DNA from: an uncultured Alphaproteobacteria bacterium
GTDB lineage: Bacteria > Pseudomonadota > Alphaproteobacteria > HIMB59 > GCA-002718135
Reading direction: 5' to 3'
DNA length: 61,558 nt
NCBI GenBank assembly: GCA_902575375.1
Contig: CACGRD010000005.1
Span: 1-61,558, forward strand
Shown here: one piece after another, positions 53,294 to 61,558 of the stretch
Layout: every line of letters begins with the position of its first letter
Position numbering within the stretch: the first letter of the stretch is position 1
Program-made: the position numbers and the translations under genes
The notes under the pieces: model-generated
What the model was told of the DNA's origin: nothing
Databases searched by the model: none
Seen by the model: the letters and a program-made list of their open reading frames with translations, nothing else

Positions 53294-53475
53294 GAATAAT
53301 ATAATTAGTTTTTATATTCTTAAAAGTCTAGATATTTTAACTTTAAAATTTGTCTTTAATAATTTGAGAAAAAAAACTTAAATATTTCAAGTTCTTTAAT
53401 AAAATCTTTCCACAAACTCTTGTTTTTTTGCAGATATAAAAATATCAAATCTAGGCAAAAATAGTAAACTAAATT

Positions 53476-55392
53476 ATGTATTATGAGCTTTTAGATAAAA
53501 TTAATTTTCCATCTGACTTGAGAGAATTTAAAAAAAAAGATCTAAAGCAAATCTCAGAAGAATTAAGAGCTAAAACAATTGAAACTGTTTCAAAAACTGG
53601 TGGTCATCTAGGTGCTGGATTAGGTGTTGTTGAATTAACTGTAGCAATCCACTATGTCTTTAACACTCCACATGATAAATTAATCTGGGATGTAGGACAT
53701 CAAGCTTATCCTCATAAAATCATTACAGGAAGAAAAAAAAATATAGATACACTTAGAAAGAAAGATGGTGTTTATGGTTTTGTAAGAAGGTCAGAAAGTG
53801 AATATGATCCCTTTGGCACAGCTCATAGTTCTACAGCAGTATCAGCGGGATTAGGGATTAAGGCTGCGAAAGATATAAATAAAGACAAATCAAAAGTTAT
53901 ATGTGTTGTTGGAGATGGTGCCTTAAGTGCAGGTTTAGCGTATGAAGGATTAAACAATGCTGGTGCACAAAAAAAGGATTTAATTGTTATTTTAAATGAT
54001 AACAAAATGTCAATAGACAAACCAGTTGGTGCAATGAGTACATATCTAACCAGATTGCTTTCGTCTAAATCTTACTCAAGCTTGAGAAATATTATAAAAA
54101 AAATTTCTAAATCATTACCATCAAATCTTTCAAAGACTCTTTATAAAACCGAAGAATACTCTAAAGGACTAATTACTGGAGGTACTTTATTTGAGGAATT
54201 GGGTTTTTATTACCTCGGTCCAATAGATGGTCACAATATAAACGATATGGTTTCAGTTCTAGAAAACATTAGAGATAATAAATTTGATAAACCAGTTTTT
54301 CTTCATTGTGTAACTAAAAAAGGTAAAGGATATAGTCCTGCAGAAAAGTCAGAAGATAAATTTCATGGTGTAGAAAAGTTTGATATAAATTCGGGTAATT
54401 CAGAAAAAAAATCAAATTTAAAATCTTATTCAAATGTCTTTGGAGAAAAACTTACAAAACTTGCTGAAAATGACGAAAAAATTGTGGCAATAACCGCTGC
54501 TATGATGTCTGGAACAGGTTTAAAATTATTCCGAAAAAATTTTGAAAAAAGATTTTTTGATGTTGGTATAGCTGAACAACATGCGGTTACAATGGCAGCT
54601 GGATTAGCTACAGAGGGTTTCAAACCATTTGTTGCAATTTATTCAACATTTTTACAAAGAGCTTATGACCAAATAGTCCACGATGTAGCTATTCAAAAAT
54701 TACCTGTTAGATTTGCAATTGATAGAGCAGGGTTAGTAGGATCTGATGGTCCTACTCATGCCGGTTCATTTGATATTACTTATTTAGCTACATTACCAAA
54801 TTTTATAGTTATGGCACCTAGCAACCAAAGAGAATTATCCAATATGATAGAGTTGTCTTGTGAGATTAATGACTCACCATCTGCTTTTAGATTTCCAAGA
54901 GGAACAGGGTCAGATGAACTTTTTAATAATCAGCCTACAGATATTAATATAGGTAAAGGATATATTCTAATTGAAGGCAATGATGTTGCAATTTTAAATT
55001 TAGGCACAAGACTTGAAAAATGTATTGAAGCTAGTAATTTTCTTAATCAAAATAATATTTATCCTACTATTGCAGATGCAAGATTTGCAAAACCATTGGA
55101 CACAGAATTAATAGATAACTTATTAAATAATCATAAATATATCCTAACTATAGAAGAAGGTTCAATAGGTGGATTTTCATCTCATGTTTTACATTATATC
55201 CATAATATAAGATCAAAAAAGGATAATGTTTTGATAAAAAATTTAATTTTTCCAGATCGTTTCGTTGAACATATGACACCAGATGAACAATATCAAGATA
55301 TTAAAATGGATACGGAATCAATAATCAGAGAAATTAATAATTTTTATGAAAATAAAATTATTGATATAAAGAATTTTAAACTTAAAGTTTAA
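53476..55392 (+). CDS. dxs: 1-deoxy-D-xylulose-5-phosphate synthase
   Basis: ThDP enzyme joining pyruvate and glyceraldehyde 3-phosphate, first step of the MEP isoprenoid pathway. GGHLGAGLGVVELTVAIHYVF with its His, WDVGHQAYPHKIITGR, the ThDP motif GDGALSAGLAYEGLNNAG, and the transketolase-like C-terminal half (FDVGIAEQHAVTMAAGLA, DRAGLVGSDGPTHAGSFD). At 638 residues it is complete. It is preceded by a 182-base AT-rich gap with no clear promoter. Confidence 0.97.
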   Translation: MYYELLDKINFPSDLREFKKKDLKQISEELRAKTIETVSKTGGHLGAGLGVVELTVAIHYVFNTPHDKLIWDVGHQAYPHKIITGRKKNIDTLRKKDGVYGFVRRSESEYDPFGTAHSSTAVSAGLGIKAAKDINKDKSKVICVVGDGALSAGLAYEGLNNAGAQKKDLIVILNDNKMSIDKPVGAMSTYLTRLLSSKSYSSLRNIIKKISKSLPSNLSKTLYKTEEYSKGLITGGTLFEELGFYYLGPIDGHNINDMVSVLENIRDNKFDKPVFLHCVTKKGKGYSPAEKSEDKFHGVEKFDINSGNSEKKSNLKSYSNVFGEKLTKLAENDEKIVAITAAMMSGTGLKLFRKNFEKRFFDVGIAEQHAVTMAAGLATEGFKPFVAIYSTFLQRAYDQIVHDVAIQKLPVRFAIDRAGLVGSDGPTHAGSFDITYLATLPNFIVMAPSNQRELSNMIELSCEINDSPSAFRFPRGTGSDELFNNQPTDINIGKGYILIEGNDVAILNLGTRLEKCIEASNFLNQNNIYPTIADARFAKPLDTELIDNLLNNHKYILTIEEGSIGGFSSHVLHYIHNIRSKKDNVLIKNLIFPDRFVEHMTPDEQYQDIKMDTESIIREINNFYENKIIDIKNFKLKV

Positions 55393-55422
55393 TTCTTGTA
55401 AAAATTTAATTTAAATTAAAAA

Positions 55423-56208
55423 ATGAAGAAAACAAAAATTTTACACAAAAGTTTTTTTAAACCAATAAGCTGTTTAACTGCATACTCTCCATCAATTGCG
55501 AATATTTTAGATGGAAAAATTGACTTAATACTAGTTGGAGACTCACTTGGTTCAACACTTTATGGTATGAAGAATACTCAAGGGGTTACTATGGATATGA
55601 TGAAACATCACGGATTAGCTGTTAATAAAAAAATTAAGAGAAGTTTAAAGGTTTTAGATATGCCTTATAAGACATATGATAATAAAATTGATGCATATAG
55701 AAATGCTAAAATACTTTTAAATCACTGTAAGCCTGATTTATTAAAGATAGAAATTAGTAAAAAGAAATTAGTTGTTTTGAAACACTTGGTAGATAAAAAA
55801 ATAAACGTCATTTCCCATATAGGAGTAACTCCACAAAGTTATAAGAATTTTAATAAAATTAAAATCTTAGGAAGAACTAATAAAGAAAAACAAAATTTAT
55901 TAAAGTTAGCAAAAGAATCTGAAACACTTGGAGCTAAAGCTGTATTGTTAGAATGTGTAACAGCCAATACAGCTAAACTAATTACGGAAAATATTTCGAT
56001 ACCTACAATAGGTATAGGTGCTTCAAAATACTGTGATGGTCAAGTTTTAGTGTTTGATGATTTAATAAATCTAAGCATAAATGATAAAAAACCAAAATTT
56101 GTAAAAAATTATTTTAATTTTAATAAAGTTGCTAGTAATGTAGTTAAAAAATACAATAGAGAAGTTAAACTTAAAAAATTTCCTAGTACTAAATTTAGTT
56201 ACAATTAA
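55423..56208 (+). CDS. panB: 3-methyl-2-oxobutanoate hydroxymethyltransferase
   Basis: Adds a hydroxymethyl group from methylene-THF to 2-oxoisovalerate for pantothenate/CoA. LTAYSPSIANIL and ILVGDSLGSTLYGMKNTQGVTMDMMKHH near the start (metal-binding Asp), KIEISKKKL, HIGVTPQSY and the Glu-containing LLECVTANTAKLITENISIPTIGIGASKYCDGQVLVFDDL. The 261-residue protein is normal. No panC or panE is seen here. It converges with the carbonic anhydrase gene by 4 bases. Confidence 0.92.
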   Translation: MKKTKILHKSFFKPISCLTAYSPSIANILDGKIDLILVGDSLGSTLYGMKNTQGVTMDMMKHHGLAVNKKIKRSLKVLDMPYKTYDNKIDAYRNAKILLNHCKPDLLKIEISKKKLVVLKHLVDKKINVISHIGVTPQSYKNFNKIKILGRTNKEKQNLLKLAKESETLGAKAVLLECVTANTAKLITENISIPTIGIGASKYCDGQVLVFDDLINLSINDKKPKFVKNYFNFNKVASNVVKKYNREVKLKKFPSTKFSYN

Positions 56209-56837
56209 TCTAGATCTATAAAGGTATTATTTTTGTCTAAAATCTTGATTAAACCAGAATCTATTTGATACCACAAACCAATTACATTCAATTTATTCTT
56301 ATTAATTAATTTATCTACAAATTCATATTTACATAAATTTTTAATTGATTGTTTTATATTTTCCTGCTCAAGAAAAGTTATTTTTTCTGTTTCTGAAAAA
56401 TCATTAGGGATATTATTATAAGATTTTTGTAAACAACTTACCCATTGATTTATATACTCAAAATCATTAATATTTTTTTTATCTAATAATGATTTGTAAG
56501 AATACTCAACTCCACCACAATTTGAATGTCCTAAAATGATTAAGTTTTGAATTTTTAGAACTTTTAATGCATATTCTATGGCAGATAATGTTTGTATATT
56601 TTGGCCCTTATCATTTTTGGAAGGCACTATATTAGCAATATTTCTATGTATAAAATAATCTCCAACACTACCACCAAATATCGAATTTTCAAGAATTCTA
56701 GAATCACAACAAGTTATAATCATAGCAATTGGTTTTTGGGGAGTTTTAGAAGCTTGCTGATATATATCTTTATAATCCTTAAAGGTATTCTCTTTCCAGA
56801 ATTTATATCTTTCAATTAAAAATTTTGGTATTTCCAT
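56205..56837 (-). CDS. beta-class carbonic anhydrase
   Basis: Zinc enzyme that interconverts CO2 and bicarbonate. Zn ligands Cys44 (ITCCDSR, with the Asp45-Arg47 dyad), His104 and Cys107 (LGHSNCGGVEY), and the FIHRNIANIVPS and TLSAIEYALKVL family strands. At 210 residues it is normal. It likely supplies bicarbonate for carboxylases or adjusts CO2; nothing adjacent gives a specific role. Confidence 0.94.
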   Translation of the reverse strand: MEIPKFLIERYKFWKENTFKDYKDIYQQASKTPQKPIAMIITCCDSRILENSIFGGSVGDYFIHRNIANIVPSKNDKGQNIQTLSAIEYALKVLKIQNLIILGHSNCGGVEYSYKSLLDKKNINDFEYINQWVSCLQKSYNNIPNDFSETEKITFLEQENIKQSIKNLCKYEFVDKLINKNKLNVIGLWYQIDSGLIKILDKNNTFIDLD

Positions 56838-56877
56838 AATATTATTATTTTAAAAACTATTTATATAGCAAAATTAA

Positions 56878-57852
56878 ATGAAAAAGAAAATTAATAGGAA
56901 ATTCTGTGTAGCTCCAATGATGGGATATACAACGCCATATGCCAGAAAACTTTATAGAATTTTATCAAACAATAGTTTTTTATTTAGTGAAATGATTGCA
57001 ACAAAATCACTGATTTATTCAAAGAGTAGAGAAAATATTATTGATAATGATTCTAATAATCCTGTAGCTCTTCAGGTAGGTGGTTCTGAAATAAAGGATT
57101 TAACAAAAGCCTCAAAGATAGCAATAGATTACAATTACGATGAAATTAATTTAAATGTTGGTTGTCCAAGTAAAGCAGTACAAAAAGGAAGCTTTGGTGC
57201 ATGTCTTATGCGAGATAAGATTCTTGTTAGAAATTGTATAGAAGCTCTACAAAATGATAGGATTGAAGCTACGTTAAAATGTAGATTGGGATTAGGCAAA
57301 GAATTAAATTATGAATTCTTTGAAGAATTTATTAATGAAATATCAAAAACTGGCATTAAATTTATTTATGTACACGCAAGAAATGCAATTCTAAGTGGTA
57401 TTAGTCCGCAAGGTAATAGAACAATACCTCCTCTTTGTTACGATTTTGTAAAAAAAATTAAAAATAAATATCCAAATATTACATTTATACTCAACGGAGG
57501 TATAAATAATCTTGATAAGGCAGAGGATCTATTAAAGGAATTTGATGGAGTAATGGTTGGAAGACTAATTAAAAATAATCCTTTTATATTAAAAGAGGTT
57601 GATAAAAAAATTTTTAAAGAGGAAGACAAATTAATTGATGAATCAATCATTAATAATTATTTTGAGTATATAAAACCAAAATTAGGATTTGAATCAATAT
57701 TTAGATTATTAAGTCCTCTACTTAATATCTTCTTTTCAGTTCCTCATAGTAAAACTTATAAATCTAAAATCAATGATTACATGAAAGATCAAAAAATTAA
57801 TTTAATTGAAGACTTATTAATAAAATTTGTTAGTGAGAGAAATCTTAGTTAA
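56878..57852 (+). CDS. dusA: tRNA-dihydrouridine synthase (DusA-like)
   Basis: FMN enzyme reducing uridines in the tRNA D-loop. CVAPMMGYTTPYARKLYRIL matches DusA's opening (MxDWT-type replaced by MMGYTT), VALQVGGSE, NLNVGCPSKAVQKGSFGACLM with catalytic Cys96, YVHARNAILSGISPQGNRTIPPLCYD (DusA-specific) and LNGGINNLDKAEDLL/GVMVGRL for FMN phosphate. At 324 residues it is complete. Confidence 0.92.
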   Translation: MKKKINRKFCVAPMMGYTTPYARKLYRILSNNSFLFSEMIATKSLIYSKSRENIIDNDSNNPVALQVGGSEIKDLTKASKIAIDYNYDEINLNVGCPSKAVQKGSFGACLMRDKILVRNCIEALQNDRIEATLKCRLGLGKELNYEFFEEFINEISKTGIKFIYVHARNAILSGISPQGNRTIPPLCYDFVKKIKNKYPNITFILNGGINNLDKAEDLLKEFDGVMVGRLIKNNPFILKEVDKKIFKEEDKLIDESIINNYFEYIKPKLGFESIFRLLSPLLNIFFSVPHSKTYKSKINDYMKDQKINLIEDLLIKFVSERNLS

Positions 57853-57856
57853 ATTT

Positions 57857-58387
57857 TTAGTAAGGCATATGATAAGAAAAACTAAGAATTTCAACTCCTG
57901 GATTTTTGTCACCTAAATTTGCATTTGAAATGTGGCTTAATGAAATACCAATTCTGTTTTTATTCTTTAATTCATAGCTCACTTCAAGTGAAGTTCTAAA
58001 CTGAAGATCGTTTCCTAATTTTTTTCCAGAACCATCATCATAAATACCCGCTCCAAAACTTGGTGTAAAATAAAATTTACTTTCATTTCCTTCAAGTAAT
58101 TCACCAACATTATCCTCAAAGTAAATACCGGTTAAAAAATAAGATGCAGAATCATTTGTAAACTCAACACCAAAGAAAGGTTTCAAGAAGAAAAAATTGT
58201 CTTCTTCTGGTCCAATATCAAGTAATGATTTATCACTTCTATATTCATATCTAAAATCTGTCGCTTGATTTTTTTCAGAACCATCAAATTTTATATCATA
58301 AATACCTAATCCAAATACATTTGTTCCTTTACTAGCTAAAGAATTTGAAAAAAAAATAATACTTATTAGTATAAATATTCTGAACAC
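57857..58387 (-). CDS. PagL-like lipid A 3-O-deacylase (acyloxyacyl hydrolase family)
   Basis: A signal peptide (about residues 1-19, ending SLASK) then a small beta-barrel-type sequence with alternating hydrophobic residues ending in an aromatic-rich C-terminus (HMPY). The PagL catalytic triad is readable as His152, Ser154 and Glu166 in SHISNANLGDKNPGVE. This predicts outer membrane removal of an acyl chain from lipid A. At 176 residues the length fits the family. It converges with the dus gene. Confidence 0.82.
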   Translation of the reverse strand: MFRIFILISIIFFSNSLASKGTNVFGLGIYDIKFDGSEKNQATDFRYEYRSDKSLLDIGPEEDNFFFLKPFFGVEFTNDSASYFLTGIYFEDNVGELLEGNESKFYFTPSFGAGIYDDGSGKKLGNDLQFRTSLEVSYELKNKNRIGISLSHISNANLGDKNPGVEILSFSYHMPY

Positions 58388-58418
58388 AATATTATTTTAT
58401 AATTATTTTATTAAGCTA

Positions 58419-59285
58419 TCAAATAAAAAATTCTTTATTTTGTTGAGATATGTCTAGTAGAGATTTTTTTAATTTTTCTAGTGCTTTAGTTTCAATTTGT
58501 CTTACTCTTTCTTTGCTTATTTTTAATCTTTGACCTAGCTCATCCAAAGTTATACTTCTCTCTCTAAATTTTCTGAGACGAATAATTGTTTTCTCTCTAT
58601 CACTTAGAGTATCAATTGCTTGATTGATATAATCCTTTTTTATATTTTTATCATTAAAGTCTTCATATGTTTCTTCAGGATTTTGACGTTCATCTGCAAG
58701 AAGGCTCATGAGATCATTTTCAGTCTCGTTATCGACTTTTTGATTAAGATGTAGGTCCCCACCAGTAAGTCTTGATTCCATGTTTTGAACTTCTATAGAT
58801 TTAACATTGAGCATATTTGATACTTTATTAAGCTCTTCTTGACCCAAAAATTCTCTTGAAACATCATTAATTTGTTGTTTAATTTTTTTAAGATTAAAAA
58901 ATAAAGCTTTCTGAGAAGCGGTTGAACCAGTTCTTACAACAGACCAGTTTTTTAAAATGTAGTCCTGAATGGAGGCCCTTATCCACCATGAAGCATAAGT
59001 TGAAAGTCTAAAATCTTTAGAGGTGTCAAATTTTTCCAAAGCATGCATAATACCTAAAACAGCCTCATGAATTAAATCATCTATAGGTAAACCATAACTT
59101 GAGTATTTTCTTGCATACGAAACGGCCAATCGTAGATATGAGTTAAGAATTTTTTGAAGCGATTTTGGAGTTTTATTATTTCTCCAGTCATTAATTAGAT
59201 AAAATTCTTCTTCCTTTTCAAGAATTGCAGCTTTTTTTGAAAGCTCAATAAGATTGCTAGAAAAGAAACGATTTCCTGAAAACAT
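58419..59285 (-). CDS. rpoH: RNA polymerase sigma-32 factor RpoH
   Basis: The heat-shock sigma factor. Region 2 has IDDLIHEAVLGIMHALEKFD and FRLSTYASWWIRASIQDYIL, followed by the RpoH box QKALFFNLKK, and region 4 has LSDREKTIIRLR and LDELGQRLKISKERVRQIE. At 288 residues it is normal. No clear Shine-Dalgarno precedes the start. Downstream of carD and a phosphatase-like gene, on the same strand. Confidence 0.95.
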   Translation of the reverse strand: MFSGNRFFSSNLIELSKKAAILEKEEEFYLINDWRNNKTPKSLQKILNSYLRLAVSYARKYSSYGLPIDDLIHEAVLGIMHALEKFDTSKDFRLSTYASWWIRASIQDYILKNWSVVRTGSTASQKALFFNLKKIKQQINDVSREFLGQEELNKVSNMLNVKSIEVQNMESRLTGGDLHLNQKVDNETENDLMSLLADERQNPEETYEDFNDKNIKKDYINQAIDTLSDREKTIIRLRKFRERSITLDELGQRLKISKERVRQIETKALEKLKKSLLDISQQNKEFFI

Positions 59286-59316
59286 ATTATATTATACGTA
59301 GAATATCTAATTTGGA

Positions 59317-60129
59317 TCATTTATTTTCAAATAAATCTAAAATTTCACCATTTTCTGCGAATATACCACATAAAACACTTTTGTTGGATAAGGGTTGTTT
59401 GAATAAAGTACACACAATATTATTTTTAGAATTTTTTTGATGATTTAAATGCTGAGATTCATATCCTCTTACAATTCTCAAAAATGTTTTGTAAGGTCTG
59501 TTTATTGAGGAAAAATTCTGAAAACCCCACCAAAAACAATCATTTTGTGCGGATAGAGGTCTAGTTATATCTACACCTCTGTTCACAAATAATATTTTTT
59601 TTGAATGTGAATATGCTGCGTGTTTCAAATTTAAAAAATATTGTGTATGGCCTAAATTGTTATTAAGGGTTTTATTAAGACTTGTTGTCCATTTTGATAT
59701 ATTCATAGTTCCAGAAGAAGCTATTCTTTTGACTTCATTCTCAGAAAAACCATATGATTTGATCGTTTCATTTACACCGTGATCAAACATCCATTCAATT
59801 ATCTCAGAAGGATTAGGAGCAAGTTGAAGTTGTAATAATTTACTAAACATTTCTTCTTGTGCTCCTCTTAAAAATACTATCGATTCAGGTTTTAATTTAA
59901 ACTTTGCCATCAAGTTAAACCTTAATTCTATAATACTACTGAGAGTTTCTTTCGAATTATTACCAAGTCCAATAACGTTACCAAGAAAGATTAATTTATC
60001 ATTTGCTTCAAAATTATTTAGAAGAAATTTTTTTATGTTAGTAAAAGATTTTAAATTTGAATGAATAGAGCCTATTGCCCATATTTTGTTGGATTTTTTT
60101 AATTCTACAAAGTTACTTATTTTATCCAA
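59317..60129 (-). CDS. degenerate calcineurin-like phosphatase-fold protein
   Basis: The 270-residue protein follows the serine/threonine-phosphatase-like metallophosphoesterase layout but has lost metal ligands. The first motif reads IGSIHSN (residues 19-25) where GDIHGN is expected, the second LGNVIGLGNNS (49-59) instead of GDYVDRGxxS, the third RGAQEE (88-93) instead of RGNHE, and FVNRGVD instead of FVHAGI. Only His23 clearly remains. So it is probably not an active phosphatase. It sits between carD and rpoH, 31 bases before rpoH and 4 bases after carD, which suggests a regulatory or binding role, but that is inference. Confidence 0.72.
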   Translation of the reverse strand: MDKISNFVELKKSNKIWAIGSIHSNLKSFTNIKKFLLNNFEANDKLIFLGNVIGLGNNSKETLSSIIELRFNLMAKFKLKPESIVFLRGAQEEMFSKLLQLQLAPNPSEIIEWMFDHGVNETIKSYGFSENEVKRIASSGTMNISKWTTSLNKTLNNNLGHTQYFLNLKHAAYSHSKKILFVNRGVDITRPLSAQNDCFWWGFQNFSSINRPYKTFLRIVRGYESQHLNHQKNSKNNIVCTLFKQPLSNKSVLCGIFAENGEILDLFENK

Positions 60130-60133
60130 GATA

Positions 60134-60637
60134 TTATTTGTTACTCAAAATTTGTTCTATTTTTTCAGTAGACTGAAAATAATCAGTTTTTTCAACAGCA
60201 GCAACTTCTCTTGCAAGACGCTCAATTGCAACTTGAAACATTTGTCTTTCACTATAAGATTGCTCAGCTTGGCTACTTTTTCTAAATAAGTCTCTAACAA
60301 CTTCAGAGATTTTTATAGGGTCACCAGAGAAAATCTTTGTTTCATATTCTTGAGCTCTTCTGCTCCACATAATTCTTCTAATTTTTGGTTTAAGTTTTAA
60401 TGTATTATAGACTTCCTCTATAGTTTTTTTTGAAGATATCTTCCTAAGACCAACCTCATCTTTTTTATCAAGTGGTACTCTTATGACAAGTTTAGACTGC
60501 TCCATTTTAACAACATAAAAATTTGCTTTGATATTGGCAACTTCCAAATTTTCAATTTTAGAGATCTCGCCTACTCCATGCTTAGGGTAAACTACTATCT
60601 CACCAATTTTAAATTCAGATTTTTTCTTTGTTTTCAT
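60134..60637 (-). CDS. carD: CarD/CdnL-family transcription regulator
   Basis: Stabilises RNA polymerase open complexes. The RNAP-interacting domain (FKIGEIVVYPKHGVGEISKIENLEV) comes first, followed by LVIRVPLDKKDEVGLRKI and a helical DNA-binding domain (IRRIMWSRRAQEYETKIFSGDP, ERQMFQVAIERLAREVAAVE). At 167 residues it matches alphaproteobacterial CdnL. It begins one base after fdxA ends, so the two are likely co-transcribed. Confidence 0.94.
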   Translation of the reverse strand: MKTKKKSEFKIGEIVVYPKHGVGEISKIENLEVANIKANFYVVKMEQSKLVIRVPLDKKDEVGLRKISSKKTIEEVYNTLKLKPKIRRIMWSRRAQEYETKIFSGDPIKISEVVRDLFRKSSQAEQSYSERQMFQVAIERLAREVAAVEKTDYFQSTEKIEQILSNK

Positions 60638-60970
60638 TTATCTTCCTGATTTTTCACTAAAGTGTTTATTAAACTTATCTTTAACATTCTGCCACTTTTC
60701 TGCATCAACTGGAGGTTCTTTTTTTTGACTAATATTAGGCCATATTTCTGAGTATTTCCTATTAACTTCTGCCCATTTTTCTATACCATCTTCTGTATCA
60801 GACAATATTGCCTCGACAGGGCATTCAGGCTCACAAACACCACAATCTATACATTCATCTGGATGTATTACGAGCATATTTTCTCCTTCATAAAAACAAT
60901 CTACAGGACAAACCTCTACACAATCCATGTGCTTACATTTTATACATTTTTCATCAACAACATATGTCAT
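60638..60970 (-). CDS. fdxA: 7Fe ferredoxin FdxA
   Basis: A [3Fe-4S][4Fe-4S] ferredoxin: [29 protein letters not shown] followed by [16 protein letters not shown], with the FdxA-type C-terminal extension ([22 protein letters not shown]). It is a low-potential electron carrier of unknown partner. The fdxA-carD pair is a strong alphaproteobacterial signature. Confidence 0.95.
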   Translation of the reverse strand: MTYVVDEKCIKCKHMDCVEVCPVDCFYEGENMLVIHPDECIDCGVCEPECPVEAILSDTEDGIEKWAEVNRKYSEIWPNISQKKEPPVDAEKWQNVKDKFNKHFSEKSGR

Positions 60971-60971
60971 A

Positions 60972-61418
60972 TTACTTATGAATTTTATTTAGAGCTCTTT
61001 TCTTTGCATTTCCAGAGTCTACATCAGAAATATAGAGCAATCCAGCCAGTCTTCTTATGAGGCTTGACTCAAAATCATGAATCTCTCCATCAGATAACAC
61101 AATTTCCCATAAAGCTTCGATAAGGAGAGTTTTCTTTTTATCATCAAAATTTTTATTAATAAAAGAAGTATAATGATGAAGAGATTTAGAATTATTTTTA
61201 TTTTCTTCTGCTTTTTCGAGAACTAAATCAACTTCCTTTGGATCCTCAGAAAAGATATTAATTAAACTTAATCTGATTTTACTTAGTTCACTTGCATCTA
61301 CTTTACCATCTGTGTATGCAGCCTCGATCATCAATCCGCTGAGTAATTCTAAGTCCTTGCTATTATTATCCTCTTGAGAATTTTGACTATTTAAAATATT
61401 TTTTAATAAATTTATCAA
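60972..61418 (-). CDS. TerB-like protein
   Basis: A 148-residue, all-helical protein with [25 protein letters not shown] and, in its second half, [31 protein letters not shown]. The two DG(E/K)-type acidic turns mark the TerB/COG4103 fold, a putative metal-binding module. Function in core alphaproteobacteria is unknown; no other ter genes are near. It lies where an S4-domain RNA-binding gene usually stands between the helicase and fdxA. Confidence 0.82.
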   Translation of the reverse strand: MINLLKNILNSQNSQEDNNSKDLELLSGLMIEAAYTDGKVDASELSKIRLSLINIFSEDPKEVDLVLEKAEENKNNSKSLHHYTSFINKNFDDKKKTLLIEALWEIVLSDGEIHDFESSLIRRLAGLLYISDVDSGNAKKRALNKIHK

Positions 61419-61438
61419 TTTATACCTATCATATACAT

Positions 61439-61558
61439 TTAAAGAAGTTTTTCTAAAACTGCAAAAGGAGAATTTGGATCTTTTTTGATTTTATTTTTGT
61501 TCATTATGTTATTTGTTTTTTTTATAGATTTATTTTTTACTTCTTTTTTTGTTTCTTT
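61439..61558 (-). CDS. C-terminal end of a helicase-like protein (cut by window edge)
   Basis: The minus-strand frame entering from the right edge encodes a lysine-rich stretch that ends KKDPNSPFAVLEKLL and a stop. This terminal pattern (SPFAVLxxL) matches the end of the Suv3/MgpS-type DEAD/DEAH helicase that precedes fdxA-carD in many alphaproteobacteria. Only ~39 residues are visible, so the call leans on that context. Confidence 0.5.
   Translation of the reverse strand, partial: KETKKEVKNKSIKKTNNIMNKNKIKKDPNSPFAVLEKLL

Noticed and set aside
53294-53475. Regulatory element or small gene in the gap before dxs
   Set aside because: The 182 bases are nearly all A and T, with no frame over 20 codons, dyad or riboswitch-like pattern that I can support.
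60972-61418. Tellurite-resistance gene cluster
   Set aside because: Only a TerB-like fold is present, with no terA, C, D or E nearby; it stands in a conserved housekeeping context.

Overview
The window is a gene-dense, AT-rich stretch (roughly 30-33% GC by eye) of a bacterial chromosome. It looks like a streamlined marine-type Alphaproteobacterium of the SAR11/HIMB59/AEGEAN-169 kind. The lineage call is inference from several signals: a GcrA cell-cycle regulator, the FdxA-CarD-RpoH neighbourhood, a DUF1737 protein, an F1 ATP synthase operon without F0 genes, the rpsP-rimM-trmD-rplS-leuCDB order, a SAM-II riboswitch before metXW, tiny intergenic gaps and lysine/asparagine-rich proteins. I saw no prophage, insertion sequence, CRISPR array or rRNA operon. 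The window is almost entirely core metabolism and information processing.

Layout, left to right. 1-2.1 kb (minus): tyrA (cut by the edge) and a chorismate mutase-HisC fusion, together a tyrosine/phenylalanine cassette. 2.1-4.9 kb (plus): SAM-II riboswitch, metX, metW, gloB. 4.9-11.8 kb (plus): rplU, rpmA, obgE, proB, proA, nadD, rsfS, ctpA, rppH. 11.8-16.6 kb (minus): F1 ATP synthase atpHAGDC, preceded by priA, which is frameshifted at an A9 tract. 18.7-20.3 kb (plus): transaldolase, a DUF484 protein and a DUF1737 protein. 20.3-32.2 kb (minus): one long run of TCA genes in the order sdhCDAB-mdh-sucCDAB-lpd. 32.2-32.6 kb: the only long gap, holding three short direct repeats and a candidate structured RNA. 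32.6-36.6 kb (minus): type 5 uracil-DNA glycosylase, an MFS carrier, a 46-codon coupled small ORF, a ZapE/AFG1 ATPase and an alpha/beta hydrolase. 36.6-37.3 kb: a DUF924 gene and tRNA-Arg(UCG). 37.3-45.1 kb (minus): ffh-rpsP-rimM-trmD-rplS-leuC-leuD-leuB-asd. 45.3-48.8 kb (plus): dapF-mtaB-ftsY-yciB. 48.8-53.3 kb: pgk (minus), gcrA, MFS and a 40-codon membrane microprotein (plus), then an M29 aminopeptidase (minus). 53.5-58.4 kb: dxs, panB, carbonic anhydrase, a DusA-like gene and a PagL-like lipid A deacylase. 58.4-61.6 kb (minus): end of a helicase, TerB-like, fdxA, carD, a degenerate phosphatase-fold protein and rpoH.

Together the genes cover the lower TCA cycle, ATP synthesis, Pro/Leu/Met/Tyr/diaminopimelate synthesis, the signal-recognition pathway (Ffh and FtsY are both here), ribosome assembly and maturation, and general stress control. 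Nothing here is a clear new defence or mobile system. The points most worth a second look are the A9 frameshift in priA, the candidate RNA upstream of sdhC, the phosphatase-fold protein that has lost its metal ligands beside CarD and RpoH, two tiny translationally placed ORFs, and the long charged tails on ribosomal proteins L21, S16 and L19.
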